Shown here piece by piece: positions 18,124 to 26,645 of a stretch of 58,937 bases of DNA. The position numbers and the translations under genes are program-made. How positions within the stretch are numbered: the first letter of the stretch is position 1; each line of letters starts with the position of its first letter. The stretch lies in contig CAZCGE010000148.1 in assembly GCA_964498125.1 (NCBI GenBank), positions 1 to 58,937 of the forward strand, given 5' to 3'. The DNA comes from CAMDBL01 sp964498125. GTDB taxonomy: Bacteria; Pseudomonadota; Alphaproteobacteria; Rhizobiales; Hyphomicrobiaceae. Below the pieces are notes generated by a model that had not been told where the DNA came from, did no database searches, and saw only the letters and a list, made by a program, of their open reading frames with translations.

Positions 18124-19872
18124 TCAATTGCCGAACAACATCTGAAACAGTGACTTCTGCTGGCTCGGCCTTGGTCCGCGCGGCCCGGGCGGCGGCGGCC
18201 CCGAGGAGGCCCAATTGTTGCTCTCCCAAGGCTGCCATGGGGCCCAGCTCGGCGTCTGGCCGCTGGAACTGACCCGGCGAGCCTGGGCCAACAAGGCCGG
18301 GTCCTTGGCAAGGATATGCCGCAACATGTACTCGTCGGTCACGCCATCGACGCTGGCGACCACCACCTTGCCCTCTTCCCAGGACCAGGTCGAATACTTG
18401 TTGCCGAGGCGATGCGGCTGAATGGCGACGACCGCGTGGGAGAACAGGTCGATGATGGCCACCTGCTCGGTGTCCTCCGGGCCCTTTGCCCCCGCCACGA
18501 CGCCCGAGTGGAAACGCAGCGCGGCAATGCCTTTCAGCGGCGGCTTGCGCACCTCCCAATCGACCAGTCGCGGCTCCCCCTTGCCCTCCATCTCGAGCGG
18601 CACGCTGAGGCGGCGGAATTCGTCGTTCACGGCGAAGTAGCGCGCGCCCCGCTTGACGACGCGCCAGCGGTCGACGCCCAACCCCGGCAGCTCGACCTCG
18701 CGCGCATCATTGGCGCGCGCGCCCAGGCGATCGAGCGCATCGCTGGCGAGCTTGAAGGTCGGCTTGACCCCGAGCGCGCGGCGATAGTCGGCGATCGCGG
18801 CTTCCGGCTTGCCCTGCAGCAGCTCGTATTCGCCTTTGACCCAGGCCACTTCTGCCCGGTTGGCATCGAGCTTGAGGGCGGTCTGCAGGTCCTTGCCGCC
18901 GATGTCGAGCTGGCCTCCGCGCTGATAGATCCAGGCGCGGTAGGCAAATGCCACGGCACTGCGCTGATCGAATTCGAGCGCCTTGCTGATGTCGGCGAAC
19001 GCCTCGGTCGGCGTATCCAGCATTGCGAAGGCGAGCCCGCGTGCCTCGTATGCCGCCGCCGTCACCCCATCCAGCTCGATGGCGCGCGTGAAATCCTTGA
19101 CCGCCGATGGATAATTGCGCGCGAACAGATAGGCATAGCCGCGCAGCACGTAGATCTCCGCATTGCTGCTGTCGAAGGCGATGGCGCGCGTCAGGTCCTC
19201 GATCGCCTCCTCGGTCTTCTCCAACGCCATCCGGGCCTCGGCGCGACTGCGGTAGGAAGCCGCGAACCGGCTGTCAGCGTTGACGGCGCGTGTGAAATCG
19301 CGAATGGCGGCGTGCGGCCGCTCGACCAGCAGCAAGGCCCGCCCGCGCCCAGAGAGGGCTGCGGCACTGGTCGGAACCAACTCGATGGCCCGCGTATAGT
19401 CGCCCAGCGCCTCCTGGGCCTGGCCCAACTTGACGGAGGTGCTGGCGCGGTTGGCAAAGGCAGCCGAGTAGCCCGGCGCCAGCACGATGGCGCGGTCGAA
19501 ATCCTTCAGCGCCTCGCGCGGCAGACCGACGCTCAGCAATAGGCTGCCACGATTGTTGTAGGTCGGCGCATGCTCGGGAAACAGCTGCACGGCGCGATTG
19601 AAATCCTCCAAGGCGAGCTTGGTCTGGCCGAGCCTGGACTGGGCCACGCCGCGATCGTTGTGGATCATCGCCCGACGATCGGAAGGCAGAGACTGATCGC
19701 GCAGCAAATCGGAATACTGCGCAACGGCGGTGCCGGCGTTACCTTTGGCCAGTTGCGAGGCCGCCTCCTGGATGCGCAGGCCCACGGGGTCCTGCGCGGC
19801 GGCCGGCAACGACAGCCCACCCAGGACGAGCAGCAGCATCAAGCCTCTGACCATGGGTCGCGTTTGCCTCAT
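18124..19872 (-). CDS. Exported tetratricopeptide-repeat protein
   Basis: A 582-residue protein with an N-terminal signal (MVRGLMLLLVLGGLSLPAAAQD). About ten TPR units follow, readable from the repeating pattern of A-x-x-D-F-x-R-A-I. Examples are ALEDFNRAVQL, ALKDFDRAIVL, ALGDYTRAIEL, AIRDFTRAVNA, AIEDLTRAIAF and AVKDFTRAIEL. The C-terminal 180 residues are different, with a beta-rich region containing VAIIDLFSHAVVAIQPHRLG and a Ser/Pro-rich end. It probably acts as a periplasmic scaffold; the partner is unknown. The frame is open to 20097, but the signal peptide fixes a start near 19872 (MRQTRP) or 19854. Confidence 0.85.
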   Translation of the reverse strand: MRQTRPMVRGLMLLLVLGGLSLPAAAQDPVGLRIQEAASQLAKGNAGTAVAQYSDLLRDQSLPSDRRAMIHNDRGVAQSRLGQTKLALEDFNRAVQLFPEHAPTYNNRGSLLLSVGLPREALKDFDRAIVLAPGYSAAFANRASTSVKLGQAQEALGDYTRAIELVPTSAAALSGRGRALLLVERPHAAIRDFTRAVNADSRFAASYRSRAEARMALEKTEEAIEDLTRAIAFDSSNAEIYVLRGYAYLFARNYPSAVKDFTRAIELDGVTAAAYEARGLAFAMLDTPTEAFADISKALEFDQRSAVAFAYRAWIYQRGGQLDIGGKDLQTALKLDANRAEVAWVKGEYELLQGKPEAAIADYRRALGVKPTFKLASDALDRLGARANDAREVELPGLGVDRWRVVKRGARYFAVNDEFRRLSVPLEMEGKGEPRLVDWEVRKPPLKGIAALRFHSGVVAGAKGPEDTEQVAIIDLFSHAVVAIQPHRLGNKYSTWSWEEGKVVVASVDGVTDEYMLRHILAKDPALLAQARRVSSSGQTPSWAPWQPWESNNWASSGPPPPGPRGPRPSQQKSLFQMLFGN

Positions 19873-20112
19873 GTCCAGGATGCGCGCCGCGAGATGGCGC
19901 CAATCCGCTGGCGATTCACCCTCATCCAATGAGCCTATCACGTGCGGGTCAATTGTCATCTCGCGCGTCAGCCGCCTCCCCGCGGCGGCAATCGGTCCAT
20001 GATAATTGCAGTGTCGAAATGACAGCACCGGGCCAGGGCCCCCGGCACCAACCCGCTCCAGTTGCAAAGGCCCGACCATACTTTGCCCACATGCCAAGGC
20101 GAGTGACCGCCT

Positions 20113-21198
20113 TCAGCCGGCAACAATGGCCTCGATGGCCTTGCCGAGGTCCTTGGTCGAGGCCTTGCCGCCCATGTCACGGGTCAAGGCCTTGCCGTCC
20201 TCGAGCACGATCTCGATGGCCTTGACGATGGCCGCCGCCGCCGCCTTGTGTCCCAGGTGGTCGAGCATCATGGCGCCGGACCAGATTTGCCCGATCGGAT
20301 TGGCGATGCCCTTGCCGGCGATGTCGGGCGCCGAGCCATGCACCGGCTCGAACATGGAGGGATAGTCCTTCTCCGGGTTGATGTTGGCGCCGGGCGCGAT
20401 GGCGATCGTGCCGGTGGTGGCGGGACCGAGGTCGGAGAGAATGTCGCCGAACAGGTTGGAGCCGACGATGACGTCGAACCAGGTCGGATTGCGAACGAGA
20501 TGCGCGGTCAGGATGTCGATATGGAACTGGCTGGTCTTGACCTTGGGATAATTCTTGCCCATCGCGGCGAAGCGCTCGTCCCAGTAGGGCATGGAGATGG
20601 AGATGCCGTTGGATTTGGTCGCGGAGGCGACTTCCTTGCGCGACCGCGTCATGGCCAGCTCGAAGGCGTAGCGCATCACCCGGTCACAGCCCCGCCGCGT
20701 GAAGATCGCCTGCTGCACGGCGGCTTCGTACTCCGTGCCCTCGTTCATCCGCCCGCCGACGGCGGAATACTCGCCCTCATTGTTTTCGCGCACGATGTAG
20801 TAGTCGATGTCACCTGGCTTGCGGCCAGCGAGCGGGCACGGCAGCCCCTTGAAAAGGCGCACCGGGCGCAGGTTGATGTACTGCTGGAAGCCGCGGCGGA
20901 TCGGGATCAGCAGACCCCACAGCGAGACGTGGTCCGGCACACCGGGAAAGCCGACGGCGCCGAGGAAGATGGCGTCGTGCTTGGCGATGCGCTGCAGCCC
21001 GTCCTCGGGCATCATGGCGCCCTTCTTCTTGAATCGCTCGCACGACCAGTCGTGCTCATCCCACTTGAATTCGATGCCAAAGCGCCGGCCGGCCGCCTCC
21101 AGCACGCGGATGCCCTCCGGCACGACCTCGTTGCCTATGCCATCACCGGCGATCACCGCGATTTGGAGTTTTTCGGACTTGGGCTTTGCCTTGGCCAT
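20113..21198 (-). CDS. Tartrate dehydrogenase / D-malate dehydrogenase family
   Basis: A 361-residue NAD-dependent beta-decarboxylating dehydrogenase of the isocitrate/isopropylmalate superfamily. The fold start is IAVIAGDGIGNEVVPEG. The substrate loop is LRPVRLFKGLPCPL, with DYYIVRENNEGEYS nearby. The catalytic Lys/Asp region is NPTWFDVIVGSNLFGDILSDLG, and the NAD-binding block is EPVHGSAPDIAGKGIANPIG. The VRENNEGEYS wording, rather than VRELTGGIYFG, favours tartrate/D-malate dehydrogenase over LeuB. Activity on several 2-hydroxy acids is common in this group. It is divergent from a lysE gene across 278 bp in which no clear operator is visible. Confidence 0.9.
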   Translation of the reverse strand: MAKAKPKSEKLQIAVIAGDGIGNEVVPEGIRVLEAAGRRFGIEFKWDEHDWSCERFKKKGAMMPEDGLQRIAKHDAIFLGAVGFPGVPDHVSLWGLLIPIRRGFQQYINLRPVRLFKGLPCPLAGRKPGDIDYYIVRENNEGEYSAVGGRMNEGTEYEAAVQQAIFTRRGCDRVMRYAFELAMTRSRKEVASATKSNGISISMPYWDERFAAMGKNYPKVKTSQFHIDILTAHLVRNPTWFDVIVGSNLFGDILSDLGPATTGTIAIAPGANINPEKDYPSMFEPVHGSAPDIAGKGIANPIGQIWSGAMMLDHLGHKAAAAAIVKAIEIVLEDGKALTRDMGGKASTKDLGKAIEAIVAG

Positions 21199-21476
21199 TG
21201 TTTCCCTCGTTCAATCCTTGCCGCCATCAGCGCTGTTGCAGGCTGGTCCGCCAACGGTTGCCGCCGCCACCGTACATGGCGAACTTGCCGGCAAAAGTCA
21301 CCACAAAAGTCAGCCTAAGCCCTACCGGAATAGCGATATTGCAGCGCGTTCCCGGCCCGCACACAGGCGGAAAGCGGTTGCGGTGCGACCGGATCGCCCC
21401 TTCCCACACGCCGGCGCAACGATGTAGCACACGGCGTTGGCGCCGCCGAACAATCCAAGCGGCGAGCGGAGCCCGC

Positions 21477-22118
21477 ATGACGTTCCTCCCCGATACGCCG
21501 ACATTGCTGGCCTTCTCGATCGCCTGCTTCGTGCTGTTCGTCACGCCGGGACCGGATATGAGCCTGTTCCTCGCCAAGACCATCGCCGGTGGGCGCCGAG
21601 CCGGCATCGCCTCGATGACCGGAGCCAGCCTCGGCAACGTCGTGCACTCGCTTTTGGCGGCTTTCGGCATCTCGGCCCTGATCGCCACCACACCCAGCGC
21701 TTTCCTCGCCTTGAAGCTTGCGGGCGCGGGGTATCTGGCCTGGCTTGCCATCGACGCCGTTCGCCGTGGCTCCGCCCTCAACGTCGCGGCGGGCGAGCAG
21801 GCGTCGGAGCCCGTGTCGCGCACGCTGCTGCTGGGCCTGACAGTCAATCTTTCGAACCCAAAAGTCGTGCTGTTTTTCGTAACCTTCCTGCCGCAGTTCG
21901 TCGATGCCGGAGACCCCAATGCGGCCGGCCAATTGCTGTTTCTTGGTCTCTACTTCGTCGTCTTCTCCTTCCCGCTGGCGGTGCTGATGATCTGGGGGGC
22001 GGAGCATGTCGTGGCCGGCCTCAAGTCCCGCCCACGCCTGATGCGGGCCATCGACTGGCTGTTCGCCGGTGTGTTTGGCGGCTTCGCCATCAAGATCCTC
22101 GTCACCCAGGCCCACTAG
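21477..22118 (+). CDS. LysE-family amino-acid exporter
   Basis: A 213-residue, six-helix LysE/RhtB-type exporter. The signature is the early block FVLFVTPGPDMSLFLAKTIAGGRRAG, in which the TPGP motif is diagnostic, followed by GASLGNVVHSLLAAFG. The middle segment SFKNPKVVLFFVTFLPQF appears as LSNPKVVLFFVTFLPQF, also typical. The ATG at 21477 gives the family start; the long upstream frame is not coding. The family exports amino acids or derivatives such as homoserine lactone; the substrate is undefined. It lies 15 bp before a Tet-type MFS gene and probably shares its transcript. Confidence 0.9.
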   Translation: MTFLPDTPTLLAFSIACFVLFVTPGPDMSLFLAKTIAGGRRAGIASMTGASLGNVVHSLLAAFGISALIATTPSAFLALKLAGAGYLAWLAIDAVRRGSALNVAAGEQASEPVSRTLLLGLTVNLSNPKVVLFFVTFLPQFVDAGDPNAAGQLLFLGLYFVVFSFPLAVLMIWGAEHVVAGLKSRPRLMRAIDWLFAGVFGGFAIKILVTQAH

Positions 22119-22133
22119 TATATATCTCGATCG

Positions 22134-23414
22134 ATGCAACTGATGGTGCCACGGCCGCGAGCAGCCGCCGTCACGTTCGTATTGATCACGGTGGCACTGG
22201 ATGTGCTGGCGCTGGGACTGATCGTGCCGGTGCTGCCCAAGCTGGTCGAGAGCATGTCAGGCGGCAATACTAGTCGGGCCGCGGAAATATTCGGTATCTT
22301 CGGCACCGCCTGGGCGCTGATGCAGTTCATCTTCCAGCCGGTGCTGGGCGCGCTGTCCGACCGCTTTGGACGCCGCCCCGTGATCCTACTGTCCAATCTC
22401 GGTCTCGGGCTCGATTATCTGCTGATGGCGCTGGCGCCCAACCTCGCCATCCTGTTCATCGGCCGCGTGGTCTCGGGCATCTGCGCCGCCAGCTTCACCA
22501 CCGCCACCGCCTACATCGCCGATGTCACCGAGCCCAACAAGCGCGCTCAGGCCTTCGGCCTGATCGGCGTCGCCTTCGGTGTCGGCTTCGTGCTGGGACC
22601 CGCGGTCGGCGGCTTGCTCGGCAGCGCCGATCCGCGCCTGCCCTTCTGGGTGGCGGCGGGCTTCAGTCTCGCCAATGCAGCCTATGGTTATTTCGTGCTG
22701 CCGGAATCGCTGTCGCGGGAGCGGCGCGCGCCGTTTCATTGGCGCAATGCCAAGCCGATCGGCGCGTTGCGCCTGCTCAGGTCGCATCGTGAGTTGTCTG
22801 GCCTGTCGCTGGCGATGTTTCTCTATTACCTGGCGCACGGCGCTTTCCCGGCGGTGTTCGTGCTGCACGCCGGCTACCGCTTCGGCTGGGGCGCGGACAT
22901 GGTCGGACTGGCCCTGGCGGGCTTCGGCTTCTGCTCGGCCATTGTCCAAGGCGCGCTGATCCAGCCGGTCGTGTCCCGCTTCGGCGAGCGCCGTGCCCTG
23001 CTGTTCGGCATGGCTGCCGGCGTGCTGGGGTTCCTGGCCATCGCCACGGCCGCCACGCCCCTGCAATTCTGGACCAGCATGCCGCTGATGGCGTTATGGG
23101 GCTTCATCGGCCCATCCGCGCAAGGCCTGATGAGCCGGCGCGTCGCTGCCGATGCCCAGGGCCGGCTGCAGGGCGCCACCTCGAGCCTGATGGCGGTGGC
23201 CAGCCTGATTGCCCCGAGCTTGTTTACGCTGACCTTTGCCAGAGGCATCACCGAGGGCGGCTGGGCTCTGCCCGGCGCGCCCTATCTGGTCGCCGCCTTC
23301 ATCCTTGCCGGTGGTGGCGCCTGCGCTTGGCGGGCGACGCGGGGCGGCGACAGTGGTCTCAGTCACGAGGATGATGATGGGCGCGAAGGCCGTCCGGGAT
23401 CTCCTGTCGCTTGA
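22134..23414 (+). CDS. TetA-like MFS transporter (drug:H+ antiporter family)
   Basis: A 426-residue, 12-helix MFS protein of the TCR/Tet type. Diagnostic features are LALGLIVPVLPKLVESM at the start, motif A as GALSDRFGRRPVILLSN (about 79-95), and RVVSGICAASFTTATAYIADVTEP with GPAVGGLLG as motif C. Many housekeeping alphaproteobacterial members are annotated this way without conferring tetracycline resistance, so I do not name it tetA. It follows lysE by 15 bp. Its last 56 bp overlap the end of the convergent patatin gene. Confidence 0.9.
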   Translation: MQLMVPRPRAAAVTFVLITVALDVLALGLIVPVLPKLVESMSGGNTSRAAEIFGIFGTAWALMQFIFQPVLGALSDRFGRRPVILLSNLGLGLDYLLMALAPNLAILFIGRVVSGICAASFTTATAYIADVTEPNKRAQAFGLIGVAFGVGFVLGPAVGGLLGSADPRLPFWVAAGFSLANAAYGYFVLPESLSRERRAPFHWRNAKPIGALRLLRSHRELSGLSLAMFLYYLAHGAFPAVFVLHAGYRFGWGADMVGLALAGFGFCSAIVQGALIQPVVSRFGERRALLFGMAAGVLGFLAIATAATPLQFWTSMPLMALWGFIGPSAQGLMSRRVAADAQGRLQGATSSLMAVASLIAPSLFTLTFARGITEGGWALPGAPYLVAAFILAGGGACAWRATRGGDSGLSHEDDDGREGRPGSPVA

Positions 23415-24243
23415 GGCCGCCGCCATCGATCCAGGCGCGCGTCGAGGCATGTGCGGCTGCGATCAGGTCGACAGTGCGGGAGAAGTCGTAGGGCGAGCCG
23501 TCCAGCGGACACAGTGACGGCGCGACGGCGTACTCGATGGGCGTGCCAAGCCCCTCGACTTCCGCCACCAGCTGGCGCGCGATCAGCAGCGTCAAGGCAT
23601 GCAGCGCGCTGGCGATGGAGCCACGCGGCGGGGTGGCCAGCGCGCACGCGAACCCTGTCGGCAGCACGATCAGCCGCGTCGCACCGAGACCGACGGCGAC
23701 GCGCACCGGCGTGTTGGAGGTGATCGCGCCATCGATCAGAAATCGGCCATCGAAACGTACCGGCGCGAACGCCGCCGGAATGGCGCAGCTGGCGACGATG
23801 GCATCGACCGCGGGCCCCCGGGAGATCACCACGGCATCGCCCGACAGCACGTCGGTGGCGACGACGTGCAATGGCGCCCGCGCCTCGGCGATGTCGCGAT
23901 AGGGCAGGTGCTGCTCGACGAGACGCCGCAGGCCATCGGCTCGGACCAGCCCGTCGTGACCGCGCGCCAGCCCGAAGAGCACGCGCCACCCGATGGGGAA
24001 GATGTCGCGGCGCCTGAGCCCGCGCCAGATCGCCTCCAGCCGCTCCACGCCTTGCGGTGTCGGATCGCCGGCGTAGTATGCGGCGTTGATCGCGCCGACG
24101 CTCGATCCGACAACCAGATCAGCCCGCACGCCTGCTGCAGCCAATGCTTTCAGCATGCCGACCTGGACGGCGCCGAAACTGCCGCCGCCAGCCAGCACAA
24201 AGGCCGTCCGTCTGTTCCCTGGCTGTTCGGCGCTCAAGCGCAT
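23359..24243 (-). CDS. Patatin-like phospholipase
   Basis: A 294-residue serine lipase of the patatin family with a Ser-Asp dyad. The oxyanion motif is GGGSFG at 19-24, the nucleophile is S48 in GSSVG (46-50), and the dyad aspartate is D171 in DGA (IDGAITS). No signal peptide is apparent, so it is likely cytoplasmic or membrane associated. Closest in style are single-domain RssA-like patatins of about 290-320 residues. Its 3' end overlaps the convergent MFS gene by 56 bp. The biological substrate is unknown. Confidence 0.9.
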   Translation of the reverse strand: MRLSAEQPGNRRTAFVLAGGGSFGAVQVGMLKALAAAGVRADLVVGSSVGAINAAYYAGDPTPQGVERLEAIWRGLRRRDIFPIGWRVLFGLARGHDGLVRADGLRRLVEQHLPYRDIAEARAPLHVVATDVLSGDAVVISRGPAVDAIVASCAIPAAFAPVRFDGRFLIDGAITSNTPVRVAVGLGATRLIVLPTGFACALATPPRGSIASALHALTLLIARQLVAEVEGLGTPIEYAVAPSLCPLDGSPYDFSRTVDLIAAAHASTRAWIDGGGLKRQEIPDGLRAHHHPRD

Positions 24244-24393
24244 TTCTCAGGTCAACGTGCACGGAGGGAGCTTGCACTGTAGCCCCTTCACAATCAAATA
24301 AAGCGGTTGTGATACCGCAAAGCAGAAGGATAGACTCTTCGGCATTATCCGCTTGGCGAGGCCGCAAGGCGGCCCGGCGCGAGCGCCGTTCTT

Positions 24394-24428
24394 CGAAAGG
24401 TGAGACCTCTTTCGGGTCGAACCTTTCG
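24394..24428 (+). other. Leader hairpin upstream of a repeat-containing exported protein gene
   Basis: CGAAAGGT (24394-24401) is perfectly inverted at 24421-24428 (ACCTTTCG), with a smaller GACC/GGTC pairing inside the loop. It lies about 70 bp before the start of the exported repeat protein. It could be a leader structure, but no known riboswitch family is recognisable. Confidence 0.35.
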
Positions 24429-24495
24429 CTGGAGGGTTTGAGCCGAGTTCAATTGCTCGGCACCCGCGTGGGTGGGCAGGGCAGGATCCGCGATG

Positions 24496-25050
24496 ATGGG
24501 CCAAACCGGCAGCCGACTCGTCATGTTTGTCATGGTGCTCGCTTGGTTCGGCTGGCCGTTGTCTGCCGCCGGCGCCCAAGGCCGCGGCAGCCGCGATCCC
24601 GGCGCCGATACATCACCGACACGCCGCTCGTTCGGCACCGAAATGCCGCCCGGCGGCGCCGGCTCGATCAATCCAATGGCGCCTTCACTCAACCTGCCGC
24701 CAGGATCGATTGCTCCCATGCCACCTGACGGCCGTGGGTCGATCAATCCAGGGGCCCCTTTGCTCGGGGCGCCGAGCGGCTATGTCAACCCGATGCCACC
24801 GGGAGGAGCCGGCTCGATCAACCCCGTCGGACCGCCGCCGCAGCCAGGCCTCAACGCCGTGCAGGGCGCGCCCATTCAGGGCGTGCTGCATGATCGCCCG
24901 ACACCGCGCACCACATCATCCGGCAAGGCCCCCGTACCGCCGGGTCTGGAGCCGTGCATTGGCAGTTGGACGCGGAGCCGCGGGCTGACCGTGGCAGAGC
25001 ACCGCGACCTCTGCGCGAAAATCTGGCAGCGCCCCGACACGACGAAATGA
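24496..25050 (+). CDS. Exported proline/glycine-rich protein with GSINP repeats
   Basis: A 184-residue protein without a family I recognise. The signal peptide is SRLVMFVMVLAWFGWPLSAAGA, with cleavage before QG. The mature part is mostly low complexity. It carries three copies of a repeat like MPPGGAGSINP (GGAGSINPMAP, DGRGSINPGAP, GGAGSINPVGP) with spacers of similar composition. The C-terminus is short and different, with two cysteines (EPCIGSW and LCAKIW) that may form a disulfide. The two adjacent ATGs make 24493 an equally good start. It is likely periplasmic or surface located. Neighbours give no functional hint. Confidence 0.75.
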   Translation: MGQTGSRLVMFVMVLAWFGWPLSAAGAQGRGSRDPGADTSPTRRSFGTEMPPGGAGSINPMAPSLNLPPGSIAPMPPDGRGSINPGAPLLGAPSGYVNPMPPGGAGSINPVGPPPQPGLNAVQGAPIQGVLHDRPTPRTTSSGKAPVPPGLEPCIGSWTRSRGLTVAEHRDLCAKIWQRPDTTK

Positions 25051-25140
25051 GCCCTGCCGGCCTCAATAGCTGCGGGTTATGCAAGGTCTGCGATAGGTCT
25101 ATAGTGCGGCCTCCAGCCACCGCCTTTGCCGAGGTGCGCC

Positions 25141-25866
25141 ATGCCCGATCGCTTTGGACCAAGGGGTGTGATCGCGCTGCACGTGCCGCTGCAAAATGCC
25201 AACATGCAGCCCGAGTACGAAATGCTGCGGCCAAAGGGCATCAACAACCAGATCTACCGCATCGACCTGGGCACCGCCGACAAGGTGTCGGAGGCGACCG
25301 CCGCCGTCATCAAGGGCGCGCGCGGCTGCTGGCCCGACATCGTCGTGGTCGGCAACTCGATCGAGATGCGCGACTGGTCGGTGGCGCGCCAGGACCGGCA
25401 TCGCGCCATCCTGACGGAGGCCATCAGCCCGATTCCCCTGGTGCTCGGCGGCGATGCCACGGTTGCCGCATTGCGCACCGTCGGCGCGCGCCGTATCGCG
25501 CTGCTGTCGCCCATGCACAAGCGCTATTCCGGCAGCGCGCGTGCCTTCTACGAAGCGATGGGCTTCGAGGTCGTGGTCGACCACTGCCTCGGCGTGCAGC
25601 TGCCGCAGGACATCATCAAGGTCACGGACGCCGAGATCATCGCCGCCTTCGAGGAGATGGATCGCCCCGACGTCGATACGCTGGTGCACGTCGGCGGCGC
25701 CTTGAGTGTCCTGCCGTTGGTCGACATGCTGGAGAAGAAGCACGGCAAGCCGGTGATCACCGTCAATGTGGCGAGCTACTGGATGGCCCTGCGGCGGCTG
25801 GGGGTGGAGGACAAGATCGCGGGGTTTGGGCGGCTGGCGACGCTGCCGCTGGCGGTGACGGGGTGA
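25141..25866 (+). CDS. Asp/Glu racemase / arylmalonate decarboxylase-fold protein lacking the usual cysteine
   Basis: A 241-residue member of the Asp/Glu racemase superfamily, closest in layout to maleate isomerase and arylmalonate decarboxylase. Recognisable blocks are GVIALHVPLQNANMQPEYE, then VVVGNSIEM (where decarboxylases have GTS), RIALLSPM, and LVHVGGALSVLPLVDMLEKKHGKPVITVN. In arylmalonate decarboxylase the latter block reads SCGGLLTLD with the catalytic cysteine. Here that position is valine and no other Cys replaces it. The N-terminal cysteine of racemases is also absent. It may use other residues or may not be a typical enzyme. The start at 25141 is preceded by GAGGTG. Confidence 0.75.
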   Translation: MPDRFGPRGVIALHVPLQNANMQPEYEMLRPKGINNQIYRIDLGTADKVSEATAAVIKGARGCWPDIVVVGNSIEMRDWSVARQDRHRAILTEAISPIPLVLGGDATVAALRTVGARRIALLSPMHKRYSGSARAFYEAMGFEVVVDHCLGVQLPQDIIKVTDAEIIAAFEEMDRPDVDTLVHVGGALSVLPLVDMLEKKHGKPVITVNVASYWMALRRLGVEDKIAGFGRLATLPLAVTG

Positions 25867-25875
25867 ATGGCCAGC

Positions 25876-26178
25876 TCAGTCCTCGAGCATGTCCAGCGTG
25901 ATGTTGCGGGCACCATGTAGAATTCGCTGGATGTATACCGTCTGGCCGATCACCCTGTAGAAAGCCAAATAGGGGTTGATGTGGAGGACACGGCGCCCTG
26001 GACCGAACACAGGGCGTTCCATGCGCCGCGTGCCATCTCGGCGTAGTGTACGAACGCGCTGGCGAATTCGGCTGATGACGCGTTTGGCAACCGCCGCGGA
26101 GCGCTCCCGCTCGAGAAAGGCAGCTATTTCGGTCAGATCCTGCTTGGCGGGCATCGAATAGCGGATCGCCAGCATCAC
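25876..26178 (-). CDS. ParE/RelE-family toxin, copy 1
   Basis: A 100-residue type II toxin of the RelE/ParE superfamily. The features are an N-terminal beta-helix (IRYSMPAKQDLTEIAAFLERE), a basic central helix (VISRIRQRVRTLRRDG) and the C-terminal strand set RRVLHINPYLAFYRVIGQTVYIQRILHGARNI. The HGAR ending with YRV is typical of ParE-like proteins, which poison DNA gyrase; related members cleave mRNA, so the target is inferred only. Its antitoxin lies 3 bp upstream on the same strand. It is a paralog of the toxin at 26646. Confidence 0.88.
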   Translation of the reverse strand: MMLAIRYSMPAKQDLTEIAAFLERERSAAVAKRVISRIRQRVRTLRRDGTRRMERPVFGPGRRVLHINPYLAFYRVIGQTVYIQRILHGARNITLDMLED

Positions 26179-26181
26179 CGC

Positions 26182-26433
26182 TCACAATTTGCCATAACGC
26201 TGCTCGAGCTCGGCAAACGCGTCCGCCTCGGAGACCGTGCGCCCCTCTTCGATGGCCTTGTCAGCCTCATCCAATAGTGGCTTGGCCCACGACAGATCGC
26301 CATCTGGCTCGTCATCGGCGGCGGCGAGGCGTAGAACCGCGGCCTCGAGCGCCTCTTCGACCGAAGCGAAATTGCCGGCCGCCACCTGCGCCTGCAAGAT
26401 GGCCTCGAGGCCGGGCTTGAGATGAATGGTCAT
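26182..26433 (-). CDS. ParD-family antitoxin, copy 1
   Basis: An 83-residue antitoxin with a short N-terminal DNA-binding strand (MTIHLKPGLEAIL) resembling ribbon-helix-helix ParD/CC2985-type proteins. The helix QVAAGNFASVEEALEAAVLRLAA follows, then an acidic C-terminus (DDEPDGDLSWAKPLLDEADKAIEEGRTV) that would wrap the toxin. It is the first gene of the pair, so it probably autoregulates from the upstream promoter. It is very similar to the antitoxin at 26949 in the first 40 residues, so cross-talk is possible. Confidence 0.88.
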   Translation of the reverse strand: MTIHLKPGLEAILQAQVAAGNFASVEEALEAAVLRLAAADDEPDGDLSWAKPLLDEADKAIEEGRTVSEADAFAELEQRYGKL

Positions 26434-26559
26434 GCTGTGTCCTCTCGATGTCTGTCATAGCGCCTGACATGCAGGCTTTCCACTGACTCGGCAGGACAAG
26501 CCCGCTCCCGGCCGCTGTAAGCCGCTAAGCCCTTCAGTCGACTCGCCCGCGAGCCCCGC

Positions 26560-26610
26560 ATGACCGCATCGCCCGAGCCCGCCACATTCAGGGGGTCGGG
26601 CAGCTGGTGA
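26560..26610 (+). pseudogene. Relic of the purL 5' end (16 codons)
   Basis: ATG at 26560 opens a short frame, MTASPEPATFRGSGSW then stop at 26608-26610. The true purL start is MTATSPSAITPK. The 20 bp before the ATG, including CGACTCGCCCGCGAGCCC, match those before purL at 27327. This is best explained as the leftover purL 5' end from duplication of the ParDE segment. Whether the copied promoter remains active is not known. Confidence 0.75.
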
Positions 26611-26645
26611 GGGTGCCGCAGGCGGAGATGGGGGGAATGGCCGCC

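Noticed and set aside
22134..23414. True tetracycline resistance gene
   Set aside because: It has Tet-type motifs, but the lysE linkage and lack of a TetR repressor favour a housekeeping transporter.
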